Program-made: the position numbers and the translations under genes
The notes under the pieces: generated by a model
The model's input: the letters and a program-made list of their open reading frames with translations, nothing else
What the model was told of the DNA's origin: nothing
The model's database searches: none
Shown: positions 1 through 5,793 of the stretch, one piece after another
How positions within the stretch are numbered: position 1 is the first letter of the stretch
How the letters are laid out: each line of letters begins with the position of its first letter
Source: Burkholderiales bacterium
GTDB lineage: Bacteria; Pseudomonadota; Gammaproteobacteria; Burkholderiales; Burkholderiaceae_E
Assembly: GCA_027489195.1 (NCBI GenBank)
Contig: JAIYAG010000352.1
Span: 1-10,474 of the forward strand
DNA length: 10,474 nt
Reading direction: 5' to 3'

Positions 1-131
1 AGGGCATGAAGATCGGCGGCACCCGCCGTCTGGTGATCCCCGCCGAGCTCGGCTATGGTGCCCGCGGCGCCGGCGGCGTCATCCCCCCGAACGCCACCCT
101 GCTCTTCGAAGTCGACCTGCTGGGCGTCTGA
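1..131 (+). CDS. FKBP-type peptidyl-prolyl cis-trans isomerase, C-terminal end (5' truncated by window)
   Basis: Codons from base 3 encode the last 42 residues of an FKBP-fold prolyl isomerase, which catalyses cis-trans isomerisation of X-Pro peptide bonds. The visible part has the family's closing signature: a G-M-K-x-G-G-x-R segment, the V-I-P-A-E-L-G-Y-G loop lining the active site, then G-V-I-P-P-N-A-T-L-x-F-E-V-x-L-L. It ends with TGA at 129-131 directly after L-L-G-V, where short single-domain bacterial FKBPs usually end, so nothing follows the isomerase domain. The start, any signal peptide and the true length lie outside the window, so cytoplasmic or periplasmic location cannot be decided. 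The stop codon lies inside an imperfect 20-base tandem duplication. glnS follows on the same strand after 98 bases. Confidence 0.93.
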   Translation, partial: GMKIGGTRRLVIPAELGYGARGAGGVIPPNATLLFEVDLLGV

Positions 132-165
132 TCCGTACGGCCGGTGTCTGATCCGGAGCGCCGGC
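126..165 (+). repeat. Imperfect 20-base tandem duplication across the FKBP stop codon
   Basis: Two adjacent 20-base units (126-145 and 146-165) begin with the identical decamer GTCTGATCCG and match at 16 of 20 positions by eye. The first copy contains the FKBP Val-stop codons (GTC TGA); the second repeats that Val-TGA reading downstream. It looks like a local duplication of the gene's last bases. No function is evident. Confidence 0.6.
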
Positions 166-178
166 CGGACGGCCGGCG
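159..178 (+). terminator. GC-rich hairpin between FKBP gene and glnS, possible terminator
   Basis: Bases 159-166 (CGCCGGCC) pair perfectly with 171-178 (GGCCGGCG) around a four-base GGAC loop, giving an 8-bp all-GC stem 27 bases after the FKBP stop. No T-run follows, so it is not a canonical intrinsic terminator. It may slow polymerase or protect the 3' end of the FKBP transcript. High local GC makes chance hairpins common. Confidence 0.35.
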
Positions 179-201
179 AGGGGCACCGCGGACCCGGTTG
201 C

Positions 202-207
202 TAGAAT
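202..207 (+). promoter_or_regulatory. Possible -10 box for glnS
   Basis: TAGAAT, 22 bases before the glnS ATG, is the only AT-rich hexamer in this GC-rich gap and matches sigma70 -10 boxes at five of six positions. A transcript would begin around 213-215, leaving a leader of about 15 bases. No convincing -35 hexamer sits 16-18 bases upstream, and the leader has no clear Shine-Dalgarno sequence. This is a candidate only. Confidence 0.4.
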
Positions 208-229
208 CGGGGTTTTAGTCCGACGTCCG

Positions 230-2056
230 ATGACCGCAGCGACCCCGCCCGCCTCCGCTCCGAGCGCCCCGCCCTCCCGCACGGACCCGTCCCGCGACGC
301 CGATGCGGGCCGCGCCAGCCACTTCATCCGGCAGGCCGTCGACGCCGACCTCGAGGCCGGCCAGTACGCGCGCCGGACCTGGTCGGGACGACCGGGCCCG
401 GCCGCGCTGCAGGTCGGCGCGCCGCTCGACCTGGCGCCGATCCGCACCCGCTTCCCGCCCGAGCCGAACGGCTACCTGCACATCGGGCACGCCAAGTCGA
501 TCTGCCTGAACTTCGGCATGGCGCTCGACTACGCCGGCCGCTGCCACATGCGGTTCGACGACACCAACCCGGTCAAGGAAGACCAGGAGTACGTCGACGG
601 CATCCTCGACACGGTGCGCTGGCTCGGCTTCGAGTGGGACACCGGCGGCGAGAACGACCTGTTCTTCGCCAGCGACTACTTCGGCTGGTTCTACGAGATC
701 GCCGAGCATCTGGTCCGCGCCGGCCACGCCTACGTCGACTCGCAGCCGGCCGACGAGATGCGCACGCGCCGCGGCACGCTGACCGAACCCGGGACCGATT
801 CCCCGTTCCGCGGCCGCAGCCCCGACGAGAGCCTGGCGCTGCTGCGCGAGATGCGCGCCGGCACGCAGGCCGAGGGCACGCACGTGCTGCGCGCGAAGAT
901 CGACATGGCCTCGCCCAACGTCACGATGCGCGACCCGGTGCTCTACCGCATCCGCTTCGCGCACCACCACCGGACCGGCGACGCCTGGTGCATCTACCCG
1001 ATGTACGACTTCGCGCATCCGCTGTCCGACGCGCTCGAGAACGTCACCCACTCGCTGTGCACGCTCGAGTTCGAGGATCACCGGCCGCTGTACGACTGGC
1101 TGCTCGAGCGCGCGGCCGAGGGCGGCTTCTTCCAGCGACCGCTGCCCCGGCAGATCGAGTTCGCACGGCTCAACATGACCTATACCGTCACCAGCAAGCG
1201 CAAGCTGCAGGAGCTGGTGCAGTCCGGTGCCGTCGACGGCTGGGACGATCCGCGGATGCCGACGATCGTGGCCCTGCGGCGACGCGGCTACACGCCCGAG
1301 TCGATCCGCCTGTTCGCCGAGCGCATCGGCGTGTCCAAGGCCCATCAGTGGGTCGACCCGTCCGTGCTCGAGCAGGCGCTGCGCGACGACCTCGACGCGA
1401 AGGCGGCCCGGGCGTTCGCGGTGCTCGATCCGCTGCGGCTCGAGCTGGTGAACTTCCCCGAGACGCTCGAGGAGCCCTGCACCGCCCCCGTCCATCCGCA
1501 CCATCCGGACCGCGGGCTGAGGCACTTCCCGCTGACCCGCGAGCTCTGGATCGAGCGCGAGGACTTCCAGGCACAGCCGCCCAAGGGGTTCTTCCGGCTG
1601 TTCCCCGGCAACAAGGTGCGTCTCAAGCACGGCTTCGTCATCGAGTGCACCGGCTTCGAGGCCGACGCCGACGGCCGGGTCACCAAGGTGCTGGCGAACT
1701 ACCTGCCCGACTCGAAGTCCGGCACGCCGGGCGCCGACGGCTACAAGGTCAAGGGCAACATCCACTGGGTCTCGGCCCGCCACGGCGTGCCCGCCGAGGT
1801 CCGGATGTACGAGCGCCTGTTTCTCGAGGCCCACCCCGATGCGGGCGGACGCGACTACCGCGAGTCGATCAACCCGCAGGCCAAGCGCATCGTGCGGGCG
1901 ATCCTCGAGCCGGGCCTGGCGAACGCCGGCGCCGATGCGCGCTTCCAGTTCGAGCGGCACGGCTACTTCGTGGCCGACCGGACCGACCATCGCCCCGAGG
2001 CGCCGGTCTTCAACCTGTCGGTGACCTTGAAGGACTCGTGGGGCACCAGGAAGTGA
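230..2056 (+). CDS. glnS: Glutaminyl-tRNA synthetase (GlnRS)
   Basis: A 608-residue class I aminoacyl-tRNA synthetase that joins glutamine to tRNA-Gln using ATP in the cytoplasm. The H-I-G-H signature is at residues 84-87 within R-F-P-P-E-P-N-G-Y-L. The KMSKS-equivalent loop is T-S-K-R-K at 321-325, with Thr where E. coli GlnRS has Met. An R-F-D-D-T-N-P segment at 108-114 and the C-terminal beta-barrel anticodon-binding region (about 380-600) are full length. The N-terminus has about 25 low-complexity Ala/Pro/Ser residues before the conserved F-I-R-Q segment at 32-35. About 20 extra residues lie between that segment and the catalytic core compared with E. coli as I remember it. ATG 230 gives the full N-terminus but has no obvious ribosome site. 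The gene's presence implies direct charging of tRNA-Gln, not only the GatCAB transamidation route. Confidence 0.97.
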   Translation: MTAATPPASAPSAPPSRTDPSRDADAGRASHFIRQAVDADLEAGQYARRTWSGRPGPAALQVGAPLDLAPIRTRFPPEPNGYLHIGHAKSICLNFGMALDYAGRCHMRFDDTNPVKEDQEYVDGILDTVRWLGFEWDTGGENDLFFASDYFGWFYEIAEHLVRAGHAYVDSQPADEMRTRRGTLTEPGTDSPFRGRSPDESLALLREMRAGTQAEGTHVLRAKIDMASPNVTMRDPVLYRIRFAHHHRTGDAWCIYPMYDFAHPLSDALENVTHSLCTLEFEDHRPLYDWLLERAAEGGFFQRPLPRQIEFARLNMTYTVTSKRKLQELVQSGAVDGWDDPRMPTIVALRRRGYTPESIRLFAERIGVSKAHQWVDPSVLEQALRDDLDAKAARAFAVLDPLRLELVNFPETLEEPCTAPVHPHHPDRGLRHFPLTRELWIEREDFQAQPPKGFFRLFPGNKVRLKHGFVIECTGFEADADGRVTKVLANYLPDSKSGTPGADGYKVKGNIHWVSARHGVPAEVRMYERLFLEAHPDAGGRDYRESINPQAKRIVRAILEPGLANAGADARFQFERHGYFVADRTDHRPEAPVFNLSVTLKDSWGTRK

Positions 2057-2130
2057 ACGCGCGCGGCCGGCGTTAGGCGTCGGCCGGCGGCGGCCCCCCC
2101 GGCCTGTCACACCGGCGGCGCGTCCGATGT

Positions 2131-2140
2131 CCAAGGAAGG
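2131..2140 (+). promoter_or_regulatory. Strong Shine-Dalgarno-like purine run with no start codon at the right distance
   Basis: AAGGAAGGAG is the best ribosome-site match in the glnS-ABM gap, yet no ATG, GTG or TTG follows within 5-12 bases. It lies just after an in-frame ATG at 2127, so it cannot serve that codon. It argues against using 2127 as the start of the next gene; its own role, if any, is unknown. Confidence 0.3.
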
Positions 2141-2174
2141 AGCGCACGGGCAGTCCGGTCCGTGCCGACGCTCC

Positions 2175-2180
2175 GAGAGG
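2175..2180 (+). promoter_or_regulatory. Ribosome binding site deciding the start of the double-ABM protein
   Basis: GAGAGG ends six bases before ATG 2187. This supports 2187 over the in-frame ATG at 2127, which would put 20 charged and polar residues in front of the signal peptide. Confidence 0.55.
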
Positions 2181-2186
2181 CCTTCC

Positions 2187-2933
2187 ATGGATCGCTCCCC
2201 CCCTGCCCTGCTCGCCGCCCTGGCGCTCGCCGCGGCGCCGTTCGCCGCGCTGCCGACCGCATCCGCCGCACAGCCTGCCGACGCCGTCGTCGTGATCGTC
2301 CGGGTGCCCACCCCGTGGTACGCGCCGAAGCGGCTCGTCGTCTCGCGGATGCGCGACACGATCCCCGACTACGAGCGACTTCCCGGCCTGCTCTACAAGG
2401 CCTACTCGTTCGAGCGCACCAGCGGCGACTTCGGCGGCCTGTACCACTGGCGCAGCCGCGAGGCGGCACTCGCCTGGTTCTCGCCCGCGTGGTTCGAGCG
2501 GGTGCGCACCGAACGCGGCGTGGAGGGCTCGGTGCGCCTGTTCGATGCGCCAGTGGCGGTGGACAACCGCGTCGGCGGGCGCGCCGACGTGACCGAGACC
2601 GCGGCGGTCGGCACGCTGGTCGAGATACCGGTTCCCGCGGGGGTGAGCCGCGCGCAGCTGGTCGATGCCTTCGAGAAGGCCCTGCCGACCTACCGCTCGG
2701 TGCCCGGCCTGCTGCGCAAGCAGTTCACGCTGTCGGACCAGGGCACCTTCGGCGGCGTCTACCTCTGGAAGGACGAGGCCAGCGCGCGGGCGTGGTTCGA
2801 TGCCGCCTGGCAGGCACGCGTGCGCCAGACCTACGGCCGGGATGCGAAGATCGAGTGGTTCGACACGCCGATCCTGCTGCCGGTCGCCGACCGGATGCCC
2901 GCCACCGCCGCCACCCGGCTGACCGCGCCATGA
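2187..2933 (+). CDS. Exported protein with two tandem YdhR/ABM-like (dimeric alpha-beta barrel) repeats
   Basis: A 248-residue protein. Residues 1-28 form a plausible signal peptide: a short N-region, an Ala/Leu-rich core and A-S-A-A before Gln29, so the mature protein is probably periplasmic. It contains two similar halves, roughly 33-122 and 142-231. Each has an aromatic-x-x-x-P-G-L-L-x-K segment (62-71 and 169-178), then F-G-G-(L/V)-Y-x-W (82-88 and 188-194), A-x-A-W-F and V-R, and ends in F-D-(A/T)-P. That pattern resembles YdhR-like putative monooxygenases of the ABM superfamily, which normally have one such domain per chain. The duplication would form an intramolecular barrel. No enzymatic activity can be assigned; such domains may bind a hydrophobic ligand or haem, or may be non-catalytic. 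Its TGA overlaps the ATG of the sigma-factor gene by four bases, so the two are almost certainly co-translated. Confidence 0.8.
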   Translation: MDRSPPALLAALALAAAPFAALPTASAAQPADAVVVIVRVPTPWYAPKRLVVSRMRDTIPDYERLPGLLYKAYSFERTSGDFGGLYHWRSREAALAWFSPAWFERVRTERGVEGSVRLFDAPVAVDNRVGGRADVTETAAVGTLVEIPVPAGVSRAQLVDAFEKALPTYRSVPGLLRKQFTLSDQGTFGGVYLWKDEASARAWFDAAWQARVRQTYGRDAKIEWFDTPILLPVADRMPATAATRLTAP

Positions 2934-3808
2934 AGATCGCCGACCCCGGCCCCGACACCCTGCACGCGGCCACCTGCGGCGACCTCGCGGCGCTCGACCG
3001 CGTGCTCGCCGCGATCCAGCCCGGGGTCTTCAATCTCGCGCTGCGCATGCTCGGCCACCGCGACGACGCCGCCGATGCGAGCCAGGAGATCCTGCTGAAG
3101 GTCGTCACGCACCTGGCGGGCTTTCGCGGCGAGGCCGCGTTTCCCACCTGGGTGTTCCGCATCGCACGCAACCACCTGCTCACCGCGTCGATGCGCAGCC
3201 GCGAATCGCCCGAGGTGTCGCTCGAGGCGATCGGCGAGCGGCTGCGCCAGGGGCTCGAACTGGGCGCGACGCTCGGCGAGCCTGCGGGCTCGGCCCGCTC
3301 GCTCACGCCCGAGGACAAGCTCGAGGCGCGGCAGGTCGCTCTCGGCTGCACCCAGACGATGCTGCTCGCGCTCGATCGCGAGCAGCGCCTGGTCTACGTG
3401 CTCGACGTGGTGTTCGGGCTCTCCTCGGCCGAGGCGGCGCAGGTGCTCGAGATCTCGCCCGAGGCCTACCGGCAGCGCCTGTCGCGGGCGCGGGCGCGGC
3501 TCGACGGGTTCGTCGGCTCGACCTGTGGGTGGGCGAACCGGGACGCGCCCTGCTCCTGCGAGCGGCAGCTGCCCGCGGTCCGCCACCTGAAGACGGCCGG
3601 GGGCGCGCCGCGCGCCGCGCCGATCGCGATCGTGCCCGCGGAGCTCGAGGACGCCGGGCGACAGTTCGACGCGCTGCTGCGGCTCGGCGATGCGGCCGCG
3701 GTGTTCCGGGCCCATCCGGACTACCGCGTGCCGGCATCGCAGCGCGGCGCCATCCGCGCCGTGCTGCGCGCCGAGGGCATGCTCGGCGACGACAGGCCGC
3801 TGCATTGA
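2930..3808 (+). CDS. ECF-type sigma-70 family RNA polymerase sigma factor with Cys-containing C-terminal extension
   Basis: A 292-residue alternative sigma factor that would direct RNA polymerase to a small regulon. Region 2 spans about 30-90: helices around N-L-A-L-R-M, D-D-A-A-D-A-S-Q-E, and F-P-T-W-V-F-R-I-A-R-N-H. Region 4 spans about 128-194, with L-D-R-E-Q-R-L-V-Y and the helix-turn-helix S-S-A-E-A-A-Q-V-L-E-I-S then R-Q-R-L-S-R-A-R. There is no region 1.1 or 3. A roughly 98-residue extension follows, opening with C199-G-W-A-N and P-C208-S-C210. From memory this matches a subset of ECF factors ending in C-G-L-V-N...N-P-C-R-C, in which the cysteines could bind metal or sense redox state. 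A further H-P-D-Y motif is at 262-265. The start is the ATG of an ATGA overlap with the upstream gene. No recognisable membrane anti-sigma factor is adjacent, so the extension itself may control activity (inference). Confidence 0.88.
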   Translation: MKIADPGPDTLHAATCGDLAALDRVLAAIQPGVFNLALRMLGHRDDAADASQEILLKVVTHLAGFRGEAAFPTWVFRIARNHLLTASMRSRESPEVSLEAIGERLRQGLELGATLGEPAGSARSLTPEDKLEARQVALGCTQTMLLALDREQRLVYVLDVVFGLSSAEAAQVLEISPEAYRQRLSRARARLDGFVGSTCGWANRDAPCSCERQLPAVRHLKTAGGAPRAAPIAIVPAELEDAGRQFDALLRLGDAAAVFRAHPDYRVPASQRGAIRAVLRAEGMLGDDRPLH

Positions 3809-4710
3809 GCGCGCCCGCCCCTGCGGCCGCCGAGCCGCTCGTGTTCCACGCACCCGACGGCACGCCGCTCGCCGGCATCGCGTACGCAGCGACCGGCGCG
3901 GCGCGCACGCCGGTGCTGATCGCGGGCGCGCTCGGCGTGCCCCAACGCTTCTACGGCGCGTTCGCGCGGTGGCTGGCCGCCCGCGGCCATCCGACGATGA
4001 GCTTCGATCCGCGCGGCATCGGCGCCTCGCGCGGCCCGGTGCACCGTCGGTCGCTGCGTGGCCTCGAGGCCGACATGCTGACCTGGGCGCGCGAGGATTT
4101 CGCCGCTGCGATCGACGTCCTCGCCACCGCACACGGGGGCGGGCCGGTCGCGGTCCTCGGCCACAGCCTGGGCCTGCATCATGCGGCGATGACCGGCGCG
4201 GCCGCACAGGCGCGGATCGCCCGCGTGGTCGGCGTGGCCAGTGGCGCGGGGTACTGGCGCGACTGGGCGCCGCGCTCGCGGCGGCTGGCGCCGCTGATGC
4301 TGCACGTCGCCGGGCCGATCGCCACGCCGCTGTTCGGCTACTTTCCGGGCCGACGGCTCGGCATGGTCGGGGACCTGCCGGCCGGCGTGATGCGGCAGTG
4401 GTCCCGCTGGTGCCGCCACCCCCGGTTCGCGTGGGGCGCGGAGCCCGCCCTGGTGCGGCCCGCGCTCGACGCCGCCCGCTTTCCGATCGTCGCGTTCAGC
4501 TTCACGGACGACGAGGCGATGACCGAGGCCTGCACGCGCACGCTGCTGGCCGCCATCCCCCACGCGCCGTCCGTGCTCGAACGCGTCCGGCCCGACGAGG
4601 TCGGAATGAGCACGATCGGACATCTCGGTGCGTTCCGTCCCGAGGCGGCCGAACGGCTGTGGCCGCGCCTGGCCCGGCACCTCGATGCCGCAGGGGCGCA
4701 GCGCGCCTAG
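3805..4710 (+). CDS. Alpha/beta hydrolase fold protein (COG4757-like)
   Basis: A 301-residue serine hydrolase of the alpha/beta fold if started at TTG 3805. The nucleophile elbow is G-H-S121-L-G. The likely acid is Asp235 or Asp236 in S-F-T-D-D, and the catalytic histidine is His273 in I-G-H-L-G. The strand S-F-D-P-R-G-I-G-A-S (66-75) and the segment around G-M-V-G-D-L-P (186-192) fit the predicted hydrolases of COG4757. There is no signal peptide, so it is cytoplasmic. The substrate is unknown; an ester or amide is likely. No ATG exists near the N-terminus. TTG 3805 overlaps the sigma-factor TGA as TTGA, with a weak GACAGG eight bases upstream; GTG 3841 is the alternative and would remove 12 residues. 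It is the last gene of the ABM-sigma-hydrolase unit, and its TAG shares a CTAG with the stop of the opposing gloC-like gene. Confidence 0.85.
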   Translation: MSAPAPAAAEPLVFHAPDGTPLAGIAYAATGAARTPVLIAGALGVPQRFYGAFARWLAARGHPTMSFDPRGIGASRGPVHRRSLRGLEADMLTWAREDFAAAIDVLATAHGGGPVAVLGHSLGLHHAAMTGAAAQARIARVVGVASGAGYWRDWAPRSRRLAPLMLHVAGPIATPLFGYFPGRRLGMVGDLPAGVMRQWSRWCRHPRFAWGAEPALVRPALDAARFPIVAFSFTDDEAMTEACTRTLLAAIPHAPSVLERVRPDEVGMSTIGHLGAFRPEAAERLWPRLARHLDAAGAQRA

Positions 4711-5345
4711 ACGTCGTCCGCCACGTACGGGTTCGACGCCCGCTCGTCGCCGAAGGTCGACATCGGTCCGTGCCCCGGCACGAAGGCGACGTCGTCGCCC
4801 ATCGGCCAGAGCTTCTCGCGGATCGAGCGGATCAGCTGCGCGTGGTTGCCGCGGGGGAAGTCGGTGCGCCCGATCGAGCCCTGGAACAGCACGTCTCCGA
4901 CGATCGCGAGTCGGCTCTCGGGGTGATGGAACACGACGTGGCCGGGCGTGTGCCCGGGGCAGTGCGCGACCTGCAGCGCGACGTCGCCGAAGCGCACGGT
5001 GTCGCCATCGACCAGCCAGCGGTCGGACTCGAAGGCATCGAGCTGCGGAAAGCCGAACATCTTGCCCTGGCCGGGCAGCTGGTCGATCCAGAACTTGTCG
5101 TCGAGGTGCGGGCCCTCGATGCTGACGCCGTGCCGCGTCGCGTACTCGGCGGCCTGGCCGCAGTGGTCGATGTGGCCATGGGTCAGCAGCACCTTCTCGA
5201 GCGTCGCACCGGTGGCGGCGAGCGCGGCATCGATGCGATCGAGGTCGCCGCCCGGATCGATGACGACCGCGCGCTGCGTCGCCTCGTCGACGAGGATCGA
5301 GCAGTTCTGCTGGAACGGCGTGACCGGGACGATCGTCAGCTTCAT
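4707..5345 (-). CDS. gloC: Metallo-beta-lactamase-fold hydrolase, YcbL/GloC-type glyoxalase II
   Basis: A 212-residue single-domain enzyme that by homology hydrolyses S-lactoylglutathione to D-lactate and glutathione in methylglyoxal detoxification. The metal ligands are all present: T-H56-G-H58-I-D60-H61, C-P-G-H132-T-P-G-H, G-D151 and P-G-H192-G. It closely follows E. coli YcbL (GloC) in length and in segments such as I-V-P-V-T, Q-N-C, V-D-P-G-G-D and F-P-R-G. It lacks the C-terminal substrate-binding domain of the longer GloB. The start at 5345 gives M-K-L-T-I-V-P-V, the usual N-terminus; an upstream ATG at 5387 would add 14 unrelated residues. A GAGG five bases before the ATG overlaps the DUF2237 gene's TGA, and the two genes are seven bases apart, so translation is probably coupled. 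The gene ends in the CTAG shared with the opposing hydrolase. Confidence 0.93.
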   Translation of the reverse strand: MKLTIVPVTPFQQNCSILVDEATQRAVVIDPGGDLDRIDAALAATGATLEKVLLTHGHIDHCGQAAEYATRHGVSIEGPHLDDKFWIDQLPGQGKMFGFPQLDAFESDRWLVDGDTVRFGDVALQVAHCPGHTPGHVVFHHPESRLAIVGDVLFQGSIGRTDFPRGNHAQLIRSIREKLWPMGDDVAFVPGHGPMSTFGDERASNPYVADDV

Positions 5346-5352
5346 CGGGGCC

Positions 5353-5754
5353 TCAGCGGGATTCGGTGGGCCGCTGCACCCAGGCATGCGCGAGCAGCGC
5401 CTTCATCGGCACGATCGACAGCGCGGATTCGTGGGTCGCCTCGAGCACCACCGGGGGCGCCGCGCCTGCCTCGTAGGCCTCGAGCCAGCGGGCCGCGCAC
5501 AGGCACCAGCGGTCGCCGGCCGCCAGGCCCTTGAAGCGGTACTCGGGTCGCGGCGTGCTCAGGTCGTTGGCGCGCCGCTGGCTGAACTCGAGGAACGCCG
5601 TCGTGACGCGCGCGCAGACGGTGTGGCTGCCGTGATCGTCGGGGCCGGTGCTGCAGCAGCCGTCACGGAAGAAGCCCGTCAGGGGGTCGTACGAGCAGGC
5701 CTGCAGCGGCCCGCCGAGCACGTTGCGGCCAGGACGGCCGACCGGTTCGGTCAT
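5353..5754 (-). CDS. DUF2237 family protein
   Basis: A 133-residue cytoplasmic protein matching the DUF2237 family across its length: N-V-L-G-G-P-L near residue 11, T-G-F-F-R-D-G-C-C (26-34), N-D-L-S-T-P (63-68), F-K-G-L (74-77), G-D-R-W-C-L-C (80-86), R-W-x-E-A (89-93) and A-P-P-V-V-L-x-A-T-H (99-108). Six cysteines (20, 33, 34, 47, 84, 86) suggest metal binding or redox chemistry, but the family has no established function that I know of. A GAGGAG run (plus-strand 5765-5770) precedes the ATG by ten bases. It sits 39 bases after the DUF3108 gene and seven bases before gloC, as the middle gene of that operon. Confidence 0.9.
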   Translation of the reverse strand: MTEPVGRPGRNVLGGPLQACSYDPLTGFFRDGCCSTGPDDHGSHTVCARVTTAFLEFSQRRANDLSTPRPEYRFKGLAAGDRWCLCAARWLEAYEAGAAPPVVLEATHESALSIVPMKALLAHAWVQRPTESR

Positions 5755-5793
5755 GGGAAACGGACTCCTCGAGATCGCCGGTCCGAACCGGCC

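Noticed and set aside
634..2076. A 480-residue plus-strand frame inside glnS
   Set aside because: Arg/Ala-rich out-of-frame reading of glnS without any domain.
2063..2100. Possible terminator after glnS (repeated CGGCCG and a seven-C run)
   Set aside because: The only stem is six bases of a self-complementary motif with an 11-base loop and no T-run; chance is likely at this GC content.
215..2359. A 714-residue open frame on the minus strand covering glnS
   Set aside because: It is antisense to a certain gene, has no recognisable domain, and its Val/Arg/Gly-rich composition is that of a reverse reading of high-GC codons.
2162..2929. Upstream in-frame extension of the sigma factor from GTG 2162
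   Set aside because: The extra 256 residues are an Arg-rich shadow of the ABM gene; the sigma domain fits ATG 2930, which is in an ATGA overlap.
2831..4207. A 458-residue minus-strand frame opposite the sigma factor and hydrolase
   Set aside because: No domain, Arg-rich, and both genes it opposes have clear family motifs.
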